Assembly (NCBI GenBank): GCA_964423645.1
Contig: CAYRFE010000002.1
Span: forward strand, 1 to 64,000
Direction of reading: 5' to 3'
Length of the DNA stretch: 64,000 nt
Origin: CAYRFE01 sp964423645 [NCBI: uncultured bacterium]
Lineage (GTDB): Bacteria; Macinerneyibacteriota; Macinerneyibacteria; Macinerneyibacteriales
The translations under genes and the position numbers were made by a program. A model generated the notes under the pieces. It saw only the letters and a list, made by a program, of their open reading frames with translations. It had not been told where the DNA came from and searched no databases. Positions 45,902 to 54,341 of the stretch are shown piece by piece. How positions within the stretch are numbered: position 1 is the first letter of the stretch; each line of letters starts with the position of its first letter.

Positions 45902-46876
45902 ATGAAAAAAGTCATCTTCACTGCGATCGTCGGTTTACTATTTGTGAACGGTATATGGGCTCAATACGGTGCATTGCCGTTTTTAACCGAACAAATCGGA
46001 GCTCGTCCGATCGCGATTGGCGGGGCATATGTTGGTGTCGCCGATGGTCCTGAAACGGCATTTTATAATATCAGCGGTTCCGCATTTTTTGAACAGTATA
46101 AAGCATTTGCTTCGTTGGTACAATTATCTATCCCTTCCGAATCGGATGATTCCGACCAAAATTCAACCGCAATTTCGATCTTTGCTCCTGTCGAGTCACT
46201 TGATGGCGTTATCGGACTCAATCTGTATTATAAAGATTACGGCACGAGTGCCCAAACAAATACAGAAGGCGATGAAGTATCCAGTTTTTCAATTTATGAG
46301 ATGTCGATCGGTGCGACCTATGCCTTCAAGTTTCAGGAAAATTTGTCACTCGGATTCGGTGTCAAATATATCTATAGTCATTTATTTACCGAATCGACCG
46401 GAAATGCCTTTGCTCTTGATGTAGGTTCGATCTATTTTTATGACCATATGATGTCAGAGACCATGAAAGCTCGCCTTACCGTAGGGTTGTCGCTTCATAA
46501 TTTCGGCCCAAAGATATCCTATCAAGACGAAGATCAATCAGATGATTTGCCATGGTTGGGTCGTGTAGGCGTGTCATATAAGATCGATATGACCAAAATC
46601 CAGTCATCTATGTTGTTTACCACGCAATTAGACAAAGATCTCACACCTATGACAAAGATAAGCGAGAACTATACCTATCGCTTTGGCGGGGAATATACAT
46701 TCCATGAGACCGTATTTGCGCGTTGCGGTTATTCGTATGATACATATGATGAGAACGATGTCTTCAATTGGGGATTTGGCTTTTCTCACTACAATATTCG
46801 AATCGATTATGCCCGTGATTCTTCCAATACACTCGCATCAGGAACAGATGTATTCTCCATAGGTTATTCATTCTGA
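45902..46876 (+). CDS. PorV/UPF0164-type outer-membrane beta-barrel protein
   Basis: A 324-residue outer-membrane protein. A signal peptide (cut after WAQ) is followed by the hallmark EQIGARPIAIGGAYVGVADG ... ETAFYNISGSA of the PorV/PorQ and UPF0164 families, then alternating beta strands and a C-terminal aromatic end (VFSIGYSF). UPF0164 proteins are well known in spirochaetes, PorV in Bacteroidota. GGAGG precedes the ATG; the frame start at 45887 is not needed. Confidence 0.9.
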   Translation: MKKVIFTAIVGLLFVNGIWAQYGALPFLTEQIGARPIAIGGAYVGVADGPETAFYNISGSAFFEQYKAFASLVQLSIPSESDDSDQNSTAISIFAPVESLDGVIGLNLYYKDYGTSAQTNTEGDEVSSFSIYEMSIGATYAFKFQENLSLGFGVKYIYSHLFTESTGNAFALDVGSIYFYDHMMSETMKARLTVGLSLHNFGPKISYQDEDQSDDLPWLGRVGVSYKIDMTKIQSSMLFTTQLDKDLTPMTKISENYTYRFGGEYTFHETVFARCGYSYDTYDENDVFNWGFGFSHYNIRIDYARDSSNTLASGTDVFSIGYSF

Positions 46877-46878
46877 AT

Positions 46879-47508
46879 ATGAAAAGTCGTGCTGTTTTTG
46901 TTTTTGGTTGCATACTGTTGTGCATTTGCATGGGGCTTTCTGCACAGACTTCTAAAAAGAGTCCGGCGAAAGCCTTTTTATTATCATTACTTATGCCCGG
47001 AGCGGGGCAATATTATGCGGGAAATACGACAACCTCGGCAATGTACTTGGGAGCGGAATTTTTACTTATCGGCGGATATATGTATTATTTGTCGGAAAGT
47101 GATAACATGATCGATAAATACAAAAACTATGCGGATACACATTTTTATTACCAAGGGAATGACCCCGATCGGCAAAGTTATTATGATATGTGGCCGATCC
47201 TTGTTGAGCGCGTGTATGCACGTACCGCGTTACCGCGTGAAAAGGTTGGTGAGTATTGGGAACTCATCGGTAAACTTCCGGAACTCACGGTGTTTTGGGA
47301 TGCACCGTACCAGCAAAGCTATTATTATGAAATGCGTCAGGTTGCCAATCAAGATTATAAGAATGCCAATCGTGTGCTCGGACTGATCGCGATCAATCAT
47401 ATTGTCAGTGCCGTTGATGCGTTAATATCCGTGAAAAAATCCAACACAAGGCTTTCATCGTCACTTTTAGACGGTGAATTAAAAGTAGGTATTACGACCA
47501 CATTTTGA
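46879..47508 (+). CDS. DUF5683-like secreted/membrane protein
   Basis: A 209-residue protein with signal peptide (cut near SAQTS) followed by KSPAKAFLLSLLMPGAGQYY, then a hydrophobic helix, an aromatic-rich domain and a C-terminal strand. It has the same plan as the protein at 37881 (SPTKALFMGLLIPGSGDFYC), so a paralogous envelope pair. Start is 2 bp after the PorV-like gene without a ribosome site, so coupled translation is likely; pgsA overlaps its stop by one base. Confidence 0.75.
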   Translation: MKSRAVFVFGCILLCICMGLSAQTSKKSPAKAFLLSLLMPGAGQYYAGNTTTSAMYLGAEFLLIGGYMYYLSESDNMIDKYKNYADTHFYYQGNDPDRQSYYDMWPILVERVYARTALPREKVGEYWELIGKLPELTVFWDAPYQQSYYYEMRQVANQDYKNANRVLGLIAINHIVSAVDALISVKKSNTRLSSSLLDGELKVGITTTF

Positions 47509-48050
47509 TGTACGCAAAAAAGACTATTTTTACTGTGCCTAATTTACTTACGTTATTGCGTCTTTTACTTCTGCCGTTTGTTATGGCTCTTATTGGTAAC
47601 GATATGCATGAATATAAAATAGAGATATTCGCACTTCTTTTTTTTCAGGGTATCACTGATGTGTTAGACGGTTTTATCGCCAGAAAATATCATTGTATAT
47701 CAGAGTTGGGGAAAATACTGGATCCCATTGTCGACAAAATTTTAATTTGCGGTATCATGATTGTACTGTTGCAATACGGGTTCCCGTCACTTCTTTTTTG
47801 GATTGCCGTGTCTCGTGATATTTGTATTCTCGCGGTGGGGTATTTTTTTATTATACGAAAACGTAACTTTATACCCGTGTCGAATATTTCGGGAAAGATC
47901 GCGACATTTTTTTTGGTAACTTTTTGTTTGTTGTTCATTGCAGGATATCAATTGGAATGGTATTATATGCTCACGCTTGGTGTGTTGGGGGTATCGGCGA
48001 TATCGTATACGATTTTTACGGTAAAACTTTATGTAAGGGGAAGGCAATGA
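47508..48050 (+). CDS. pgsA: CDP-diacylglycerol-glycerol-3-phosphate 3-phosphatidyltransferase
   Basis: A 180-residue CDP-alcohol phosphatidyltransferase, an inner-membrane enzyme of phosphatidylglycerol synthesis. The CDP-alcohol motif DVLDGFIARKYHCISELGKILDPIVDK (DGxxARx8Gx3Dx3D) is intact. Five to six membrane helices are visible. Start at the ATG overlapping the previous stop (TGATG). The rnj ATG overlaps its end by 4 bp. Confidence 0.93.
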   Translation: MYAKKTIFTVPNLLTLLRLLLLPFVMALIGNDMHEYKIEIFALLFFQGITDVLDGFIARKYHCISELGKILDPIVDKILICGIMIVLLQYGFPSLLFWIAVSRDICILAVGYFFIIRKRNFIPVSNISGKIATFFLVTFCLLFIAGYQLEWYYMLTLGVLGVSAISYTIFTVKLYVRGRQ

Positions 48051-49699
48051 AAGAAACAGTTAAAATTATTCCGTTAGGCGGTTATGGGGAAATCGGCAAA
48101 AACATGACGCTTATTGAATATCGAAAAACCATAATAATGATAGACGCAGGATATCTTTTCCCTTCATCGTATTTCCCCGGTATTGAGTATATTATACCGG
48201 ATACCACATATGTAAAGGATAATCTTGAGAAACTCGCAGGAATAGTGATCACTCACGGACATGAGGATCATATAGGAGCGATCCCCTATATTTTATCGGA
48301 TCTGGGAAATCCGCCCATTTATGCCAAACGATTGAGTATCGAATTAATACGAAAAAAGATCGCGGATCATGATATTACCAATGCCGAATTTATCACCGTT
48401 ACTCCTGAAAAGACCGTTTTCCAGTTACGGGATATTTTCGTGGAATTTGTTCATGTGAATCATAGTATTCTTGATGCATCATCATTATATATTCGTTGCG
48501 GAAATAAAAAAATATTTTTTACCGGTGATTTCAAAATGGATTATACGCCGATTTTCGAACCGTTCATCGATTTGACACGCATCGCCGCGATAGGAAAAGA
48601 GGGGGTCGACGTTCTTGTCGTCGATTCTACCAATGCAGAGCGGGAAGGCATGTCATATTCAGAAAGAACCGTCGGAATTGAAATGAATTCTATCGTTTCC
48701 AAGCTTGAGGGGCGTGTTATCGTGGCGACATTCGCATCAAATATCTGTCGTATCATTCAGATAATGGATCTTGCACGAACATTTAAGCGCAAAATCGTTG
48801 TTGACGGACGCAGCCTTCGTAATGTCATCGAAATAGCCGCAGAGTTGGGTTATATCGATTTGAAAGGGCTCGATTTCATATCACTGAAGGAAATTACAAA
48901 ATATCAGGACAATGAACTTCTCTTAATGGTGACAGGGAGCCAGGGAGAACCATTGTCGGTTCTTCAACGTATCTCACAGAATATGCATGCTCAAATAAAG
49001 ATAAAAAAACACGATACCGTAATGATATCTGCAAAAGTGATACCCGGTAATGAAGTGCATATCAATCGTATGGTGAATAATCTTTTCAAGCAGGGTGCCG
49101 ATGTGTTTTATGAGAATATTTCTGAGATACATGTATCGGGGCATGCATCGCAAGAAGAGATAAAATTATTGACCAATCTCATACGCCCCACCTATATCAT
49201 ACCGTACCACGGTGAATACAAAAACATGGTGGCGATTCGACGTATCATGAAACAACTCGGATATGATGAAAAAGACGTTTTTCTCATCGAGAACGGTACG
49301 GTGTTTATCATGAATGAAAAACGTGCGGTCGTTGAGAATAACATTGTTCCGTTCGGAAAACGTTTTATTGAGAATAATGACATCGGTATGATTGACGAAT
49401 CGATAATAAAAGAACGCAAAGTGATCGGCGAAGAAGGTGTCATTTTTATGCTGTTCGGGTATGATCATAAAAACGGAGATATTGTCTATGGCCCCGAGGT
49501 CGCGGTGGCAGGCATAAAGATGGAACAGTCGATAATTGAATCAATGATCGAGCGCCTGCAGGACATTCTCGTCTCACTTGAAACAAGCGATCTGAAAAAT
49601 CCGGAAGTAGTAAAATCTACTGTTGAACGGCGATTACGGCGTTTTGCCAAAAAAATCATCGGAAAAGAGCCCTTGATTGTCGCGATCCCGCAACGATGA
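48047..49699 (+). CDS. rnj: Ribonuclease J
   Basis: A 550-residue metallo-beta-lactamase/beta-CASP ribonuclease for mRNA turnover and RNA processing. Metal motif HGHEDHIGAIPYIL, DAGYLFP, FTGDFKMD, and the beta-CASP/C-terminal SGHASQEEIKLL with IIPYHGEYKNM. Length and order are typical. GGGGAAGG precedes the ATG at 48047; a longer frame back to 47924 overlaps pgsA and is not real. Last gene of the long run from nif3. The gap that follows (49700-49974) has no recognisable feature. Confidence 0.95.
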   Translation: MKETVKIIPLGGYGEIGKNMTLIEYRKTIIMIDAGYLFPSSYFPGIEYIIPDTTYVKDNLEKLAGIVITHGHEDHIGAIPYILSDLGNPPIYAKRLSIELIRKKIADHDITNAEFITVTPEKTVFQLRDIFVEFVHVNHSILDASSLYIRCGNKKIFFTGDFKMDYTPIFEPFIDLTRIAAIGKEGVDVLVVDSTNAEREGMSYSERTVGIEMNSIVSKLEGRVIVATFASNICRIIQIMDLARTFKRKIVVDGRSLRNVIEIAAELGYIDLKGLDFISLKEITKYQDNELLLMVTGSQGEPLSVLQRISQNMHAQIKIKKHDTVMISAKVIPGNEVHINRMVNNLFKQGADVFYENISEIHVSGHASQEEIKLLTNLIRPTYIIPYHGEYKNMVAIRRIMKQLGYDEKDVFLIENGTVFIMNEKRAVVENNIVPFGKRFIENNDIGMIDESIIKERKVIGEEGVIFMLFGYDHKNGDIVYGPEVAVAGIKMEQSIIESMIERLQDILVSLETSDLKNPEVVKSTVERRLRRFAKKIIGKEPLIVAIPQR

Positions 49700-49974
49700 T
49701 GCACATCGATGCTGAGTGACATTTTATACGTAACGTCCGTAATTATACATGTGGTCGTCATTATGTATTTCTCACATCTAGTGACATTCTAAATATATTA
49801 GTGGTATCTCTTTTCCGATCATGCGTATGGAGCCGGCGGGAAGGGCATACTTTCAAAAAACACTAATTGCACAAAGCTCTTTTTTGAATACAGGTACTTG
49901 CAAAAGCATGGCGACTGAATTCATTTTTCACACGCGATCGTAAAAAATTCTTTCATATAATTATAAATTATCTG

Positions 49975-50002
49975 TTGCGTTTAAAAAGAAATGTGCTACA
50001 GT
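49975..50002 (+). promoter_or_regulatory. Promoter of the PEGA-like lipoprotein gene
   Basis: TTGCGT and TACAGT with a 16-nt spacer, 39 bp before the start codon. Confidence 0.6.
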
Positions 50003-50040
50003 AAATGAAAGTTGGACGAAACAATAATAGGAGGGATAGC

Positions 50041-50523
50041 ATGATTAAGGTTATTGGAACAGCCCTTGTAGCAGCAGTGATCCTTTTTTCTGTCGGGTGC
50101 GGACAAAAGGCTCTTACGGTTGCCATCGGTTGCGATATCGAAAAAGCTGAAGTAATAGTAAACGGACAACCGACAGCAGTCGTTGTAAATGAAAAAGCCG
50201 AATTGAAACTTTTACCCGGCAACTATGATCTTTTGGTGAAGACCATCAGTTATGGTGAGCAAGCTATCAAGGTTGAAGTCAAAAAAGAAAGTAAAAATGA
50301 ATTTATTGTGAATTTTTTAGGGACCGTTATTCTTAACGGCGTCACAAAGGGCAATGAGATCTTGATGAATAATCAAAAAGTCGCGGTCATTGAAGACGAA
50401 TCAACATCGTTTACCGTGAAATTAGAACCGGGCACGTATGAGTTTATTGTGAAGTCGGCGAAAGGGAAAAAGACCGTTACTGCAGAAGTGAAGGCAGGAG
50501 AGACCACAGAAAAAACAATGTAA
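50041..50523 (+). CDS. PEGA-like lipoprotein
   Basis: A 160-residue lipoprotein: lipobox LFSVGCG, then two similar beta modules (about residues 25-95 and 96-155). They share the PEGA-like pattern of an NG turn, KAELKLLPGNYDLLVK and SFTVKLEPGTYEFIVK, each followed by a charged strand. PEGA domains are found in surface-layer-type and envelope proteins. GGAGGG precedes the ATG. The next small gene is 44 bp downstream. Confidence 0.8.
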   Translation: MIKVIGTALVAAVILFSVGCGQKALTVAIGCDIEKAEVIVNGQPTAVVVNEKAELKLLPGNYDLLVKTISYGEQAIKVEVKKESKNEFIVNFLGTVILNGVTKGNEILMNNQKVAVIEDESTSFTVKLEPGTYEFIVKSAKGKKTVTAEVKAGETTEKTM

Positions 50524-50567
50524 TTGTTCGTTTTTTACCATGATTGCACAACACAATGGAGGTGTAT

Positions 50568-50666
50568 ATGAGTAAGGAAAAAGAGATAAAAAAAGAGGAT
50601 AAGAAGAAACCACAAAAGACTCTGAAAGAGAAACGTGCTGAAAAGCAAGAAAAAAAGAATAAGTAA
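50568..50666 (+). CDS. Lys/Glu-rich microprotein, 32 aa
   Basis: A 32-codon frame with strong GGAGG 6 nt before its ATG and a strong terminator 13 bp after its stop. The product (starts MSKEKEIKKEDKKKPQK) is made almost wholly of Lys, Glu, Gln and Asp and is predicted disordered. The arrangement of ribosome site, stop and terminator supports a real gene despite its size. It may be cotranscribed with the PEGA-like lipoprotein. Function unknown. Confidence 0.7.
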   Translation: MSKEKEIKKEDKKKPQKTLKEKRAEKQEKKNK

Positions 50667-50679
50667 GGAACGTGGATCG

Positions 50680-50705
50680 ATCCCCCCTTTCGGGGGGATT
50701 TTTTT
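50680..50705 (+). terminator. Terminator after the microprotein gene
   Basis: Stem ATCCCCCC / GGGGGGAT with a TTTC loop, followed by a T run. Confidence 0.95.
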
Positions 50706-50712
50706 AATCTCA

Positions 50713-50860
50713 ATGGGTCAAATTCCCTGAAGCTTGCTTCGTCATTACTATTATAGTTTTGTTATTATTAGGGGTGTGGGGACGAAGTCCCCATTATATA
50801 ACAAATTAAGCCCCTCCCAAAATAAAAGGGAGGGGTTTGGGGTGGGCAAACAAATAGAGT
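50713..50860 (+). repeat. GGTCAAATTCCC repeat joined to nested-hairpin element, copy H
   Basis: 50713-50752 carries aatgggtcaaattccctgaa and a cttgcttcg hairpin. From 50760 follows ggggtgtggggacgaagtcc and the second hairpin (aagcccctccc/gggaggggttt), ending in ggggtgggcaa. Neither terminal arm TTTGCAAA is present, so this copy is a truncated nested-hairpin element fused to the other repeat. Confidence 0.75.
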
Positions 50861-50913
50861 GTATTTTTGGGAGATACCCAGTAGGTTGCTGCGGGGTAGT
50901 TCATTCTAAATGG

Positions 50914-50985
50914 GTCAAATTCCCCGAACGATGCTTCGTAGTTACTATTATGGTTTTGTTATTATTAGGGGTGTGGGGACCTGTA
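50914..50985 (+). repeat. Second GGTCAAATTCCCC copy with 5' piece of the nested-hairpin element
   Basis: Near-duplicate of 50713-50780 (aatgggtcaaattccccgaa ... gttttgttattattaggggt), breaking off after gtggggac. The upstream cggggtagttcattctaaat belongs to the same repeat family (compare 29300-29346). The remaining gap to 51182 shows nothing further. Confidence 0.7.
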
Positions 50986-51182
50986 AGATTTAAAGCAATA
51001 GATTGAATAAAAAATCGTACAATACGACATTGTGTTTCGATGAATTATATACGAAGAATTGAGCAATAATCAACGATAACATGAAATATTCAATGCAATA
51101 CGACGCCTATCATTAATAATATATTCACTATGCGATACTGAAGGGTGCCATTGGTATAATTCGACTATCTACTATTTTTTCC

Positions 51183-51211
51183 TTGAAATCATACCGATCG
51201 TACTGTATACT
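51183..51211 (+). promoter_or_regulatory. tRNA-Val promoter
   Basis: TTGAAA and TATACT with a 17-nt spacer and a TG one base before the -10, 22 bp upstream of the tRNA. Confidence 0.75.
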
Positions 51212-51233
51212 GAATCGGTAGCGGACGCTATAT

Positions 51234-51306
51234 GGGCACATAGCTCAGTTGGTAGAGCAACTGCTTGACGTGTAGTCGGTCGGGAGTTCGAATCTCTCTG
51301 TGCCCA
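51234..51306 (+). tRNA. tRNA-Val (GAC anticodon)
   Basis: A 73-nt cloverleaf: acceptor GGGCACA / TGTGCCC with discriminator A, D-arm GCTC/GAGC, anticodon stem ACTGC/GTAGT with loop TTGACGT (anticodon GAC, reading GUC and GUU), T-arm GGGAG/CTCTC with TTCGAAT. The CCA end is not encoded. Confidence 0.95.
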
Positions 51307-51405
51307 TCCCGCAATGCGGATAATTGCAAATAGGATAGTTTAGAGAAGGATTTATGGTGTAGGTACATATATTTTATTTTCGCTTAAAAGCGGAAAGGAG
51401 GCGGT

Positions 51406-52848
51406 ATGAGAGTTGATTTTCACGGGAAAATTCTCGTAATCGGATGCGGTTATGTTGCACGAAGTACGCTACCGCTCATTGCAAAACACATCGAAATGCC
51501 GCTTTCGAATATCACCGTAATTGATTTTGTCGATCCTCCCGAGTGTCTTTCGGTGCTGCTCAAGAGCGGCGTTCATTTTGTAAAACTTCGTATCACGCCT
51601 GAAAATCTCGCATCAACATTAGCAACATATGTAAAACACGGTGACATGGTCATCGACCTTGCGTGGAATATTGACGCATTAGAGATTATCCAATGGTGTC
51701 ATGAAAACGGTGTTCGTTATATTAATACATCGGTTGAAGTATGGGATCCGTATGAAAATGCGGAAAACAAGACACCGCAGGAGCGTACCTTGTACCATCG
51801 GCATATGAATATTCGTCGAATGAAAAAAACATGGAAAGAAAAAGGCCCTACGATAATAATTGAACATGGAGCGAATCCCGGATTGGTATCACACTTTGCT
51901 AAAAAAGCGCTTACCGATATAGCACATACGCTGATCAGTGAGGGGAAAGATCCCGATTCAACTATTGCGGAATTACTGCGCGTACAAGATTTCCCTCGTT
52001 TGGCGCAACAACTTTCAGTGAAAGTTATTCATATCAGCGAGCGTGATCTTCAGATAGCGTCTGAACCGAAGAAAAAAGATGAATTTGTCAATACGTGGAG
52101 CATCGAAGGTTTATATGAAGAATCGATTGCGCCTTCCGAATTGGGGTGGGGTACCCACGAACACGAATTACCCGAAAATGCCTATACATTCACCGATGGG
52201 CCTCAAAACCAAATTTGTTTGGCTCAACCCGGTATGAAAACCCGTGTGTGCTCATATGTTCCGTGCGGTGAGATCATTGGGTGTGTGATTCGACACGGTG
52301 AAGCCTTTACTATGTCCGATTATTTAACTGTTCATGAAAACGGGAAACCGATATATCGACCGACCGTACACTACGCGTATTGTTTGAGTGATGCGGCTAT
52401 TGCATCGATGCATGAGCTTGAGATGCGTAATTTTCAATTACAAGAAAAACAACGCATAATGACCGATGAAATAACGGAAGGATCGGATGAATTGGGTGTA
52501 TTGCTTATGGGGCATGAATATGCAAGTTGGTGGTGTGGCACGATTCTTGATATACATGAAGCACGAAAACTGGTCCCACACCAAAATGCAACAACGATTC
52601 AAGTTGCCGCAGGAGTGCTTTCGGCAATGATCTATGCGATCAAACGTCCCGAATTAGGGTTGTTAGTCCCTGATGACCTTCCTCATGAGGAATTATTATC
52701 TTATGCGACACCGTATTTAGGGAAACTTGTTTCTTGCGCATACAATTGGAATCCGCTTATGAACCGATCATATCTTTTTGAGAAATATAATGAATTTGAA
52801 CAAGATATTGATAAAGACCCCTGGCAGTTTAAAAACTTTATTGTGTGA
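51406..52848 (+). CDS. hss: Homospermidine synthase
   Basis: A 480-residue NAD-dependent enzyme of the saccharopine-dehydrogenase-like fold that joins two putrescines (or putrescine and spermidine) to homospermidine. The Rossmann motif is ILVIGCGYVARSTLPLI. Family-typical stretches are INTSVEVWDPY, EHGANPGLVSHFAKKAL, LGWGTHEHELPENA, HGEAFTMSDYLTV and MGHEYASWWCGT. Length matches bacterial Hss (about 477). AAAGGAGG precedes the ATG. The ODC-type enzyme at 271 can supply putrescine. Confidence 0.93.
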   Translation: MRVDFHGKILVIGCGYVARSTLPLIAKHIEMPLSNITVIDFVDPPECLSVLLKSGVHFVKLRITPENLASTLATYVKHGDMVIDLAWNIDALEIIQWCHENGVRYINTSVEVWDPYENAENKTPQERTLYHRHMNIRRMKKTWKEKGPTIIIEHGANPGLVSHFAKKALTDIAHTLISEGKDPDSTIAELLRVQDFPRLAQQLSVKVIHISERDLQIASEPKKKDEFVNTWSIEGLYEESIAPSELGWGTHEHELPENAYTFTDGPQNQICLAQPGMKTRVCSYVPCGEIIGCVIRHGEAFTMSDYLTVHENGKPIYRPTVHYAYCLSDAAIASMHELEMRNFQLQEKQRIMTDEITEGSDELGVLLMGHEYASWWCGTILDIHEARKLVPHQNATTIQVAAGVLSAMIYAIKRPELGLLVPDDLPHEELLSYATPYLGKLVSCAYNWNPLMNRSYLFEKYNEFEQDIDKDPWQFKNFIV

Positions 52849-52854
52849 TACGCG

Positions 52855-52886
52855 AAACCCCCGTGGTGAGCGGGGGTTTTGTTTTG
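52855..52886. terminator. Terminator between hss and ccdA
   Basis: Stem AAACCCCCG / CGGGGGTTT around a 7-nt loop, with TTTGTTTTG after it on the plus strand. It lies between convergent genes and may serve both. Confidence 0.9.
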
Positions 52887-52897
52887 TAACGCGATGT

Positions 52898-53608
52898 TTA
52901 AAAAGAAAACTTATTCAGGATCAGCAAGACACCCGCGAAAATCAAAATGAATGCTGATATTACTTTGATCATACCGGTATATTTATATATCCCTTTAAAT
53001 AACCCTAAAGCCGTTACAAACAATACACCGGCTATAAGAAAGAATACGGTTAGAATAGCAGAAAATAATGCCAATAACATAATACCTTGTAAGACCGTAT
53101 CGCTTGAAGCGGAATAGATAAGCACCGTACTTAATATCGGTCCGATACAAGGCGACCATCCGAGTGCAAATGATGCACCGAATATGACGGGGAATAGCAT
53201 GTTGTTTTTGCTTTTCGTAACAGACATACGTTTGTCAAATTGTATAAATCGTAAAAAAGGTATGTTCAGCATAGATAGCCCGAGAAGAATGATCACACTT
53301 CCGGCAATTTTCATAATTATCAATTTATACTGTTGAATAAATGAACCGATAATTGTGGCTGTAGCGCCTGCTGCTATGAAAACAAGAGAAAACCCCAATG
53401 CAAAAAGCAATGTGCCTTTTATGACCGAATAGAGTTGTTTCTTGCGCATTTCAGGTGTTCGATCGCCTAATTGCGAGAAGCTGACACCCGAAACAACCGA
53501 TAAATAGGTTGGTATCAACGGTAAGATACACGGTGAAAAAAAAGTTGCAGCCGCCGAAGCGACCACAACCCATACGGATAACGATTGAGTCAGTATTAAT
53601 CCATCCAT
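52898..53608 (-). CDS. ccdA: CcdA-type thiol-disulfide transmembrane transporter
   Basis: A 236-residue inner-membrane protein with six helices. The paired redox cysteines lie in FFSPCILPLIPTYL and in GWSPCIGPIL, the CcdA/DsbD-beta signature. It carries electrons from cytoplasmic thioredoxin across the membrane. The gene starts 10 bp after the periplasmic thioredoxin gene (53619-54092), the probable acceptor, so the two act as a split DsbD. Confidence 0.93.
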   Translation of the reverse strand: MDGLILTQSLSVWVVVASAAATFFSPCILPLIPTYLSVVSGVSFSQLGDRTPEMRKKQLYSVIKGTLLFALGFSLVFIAAGATATIIGSFIQQYKLIIMKIAGSVIILLGLSMLNIPFLRFIQFDKRMSVTKSKNNMLFPVIFGASFALGWSPCIGPILSTVLIYSASSDTVLQGIMLLALFSAILTVFFLIAGVLFVTALGLFKGIYKYTGMIKVISAFILIFAGVLLILNKFSF

Positions 53609-53618
53609 ATATTCACCG

Positions 53619-54092
53619 TCATTTCCGTTCGGTGTAATCCTTAAATTTCACCGTTTTGTATGATTCGGTTGAAAAATAGGTAAGGATCTTATGAAAATCC
53701 TCAGGTCCTGCATATCCCGGTAGTGTCGTGATCACGTCGCCTTTTGTGTTAAAAAAAACAAGAGTCGGGTAGCCGGTGACTTTATATGCACGCGCAAGTT
53801 CTATTCCCGTCTTATTATTACCGTTTTGGGTATATACATCTTTTGATTCTGCATTAACCTTTACGATTGCCCAATTCTTATTTAATTCCGTCACAACAGT
53901 TTCATTGGTGAACGTTCCTGAAGACATTTTTTTACAATAACCGCACCAGTCGGTGTAGAAATAGACAACTTTATACGCAGTATTATCAGATTTGAACGCA
54001 TCATCCATTTTTGAAAATTGGATCTCACTTTTCGAAAAGCTATGATTTGTTAGGAAAAAGGCCGTAAACACGAATAATAATATATTTCTCAT
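53619..54092 (-). CDS. Periplasmic thioredoxin-fold protein
   Basis: A 157-residue secreted thioredoxin-fold protein: signal peptide (cut near HSFSK), redox motif FYTDWCGYCKKM, cis-proline motif YKVTGYPTLVFF. It resembles the Thioredoxin_7/DsbD-gamma type. AAAGGAGG precedes the ATG and a consensus promoter is upstream. First gene of the operon with ccdA, from which it would take electrons. Confidence 0.9.
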   Translation of the reverse strand: MRNILLFVFTAFFLTNHSFSKSEIQFSKMDDAFKSDNTAYKVVYFYTDWCGYCKKMSSGTFTNETVVTELNKNWAIVKVNAESKDVYTQNGNNKTGIELARAYKVTGYPTLVFFNTKGDVITTLPGYAGPEDFHKILTYFSTESYKTVKFKDYTERK

Positions 54093-54102
54093 ATATTCCT
54101 CC

Positions 54103-54117
54103 TTTATGCTTAAGTGA
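54103..54117. repeat. 15-bp direct repeat, left copy
   Basis: tttatgcttaagtga, also at 59683-59697, so the two copies flank the kinase pair. Here it lies in the untranslated leader of the minus-strand thioredoxin gene. May be chance; see findings. Confidence 0.5.
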
Positions 54118-54145
54118 GTATACTGCTAAAAGGTTAGTAAGTCAA
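54117..54145 (-). promoter_or_regulatory. Promoter of the thioredoxin/ccdA operon
   Basis: Minus-strand TTGACT and TATACT with a 17-nt spacer, 25 bp upstream of the start codon. Confidence 0.75.
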
Positions 54146-54313
54146 TAACGTATAAAAAAAATATTGCAGGGATCATTCATCGTATTAGGTATGAATAGTG
54201 AAACATCATCAAGGATCAGAAATATATTACCGAGTTTGGCCATACTATTCGAGTGGAAGGGATTGGCGATGTCAGAAGATTGCTTCACAAACGCTGCATT
54301 CATGTAAATTCGC

Positions 54314-54341
54314 TTGACAAATATTCGATAATCGTTACACT
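54314..54341 (+). promoter_or_regulatory. Promoter of kinase 1, near-leaderless
   Basis: TTGACA and TACACT with a 16-nt spacer. Only 9 nt (ctacaagcc, first base included in the box count boundary) separate the -10 from the ATG at 54351, so the mRNA has almost no leader. The -10 box is the first part of the segment shared with kinase 2; the -35 and spacer differ between the two. Confidence 0.7.
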
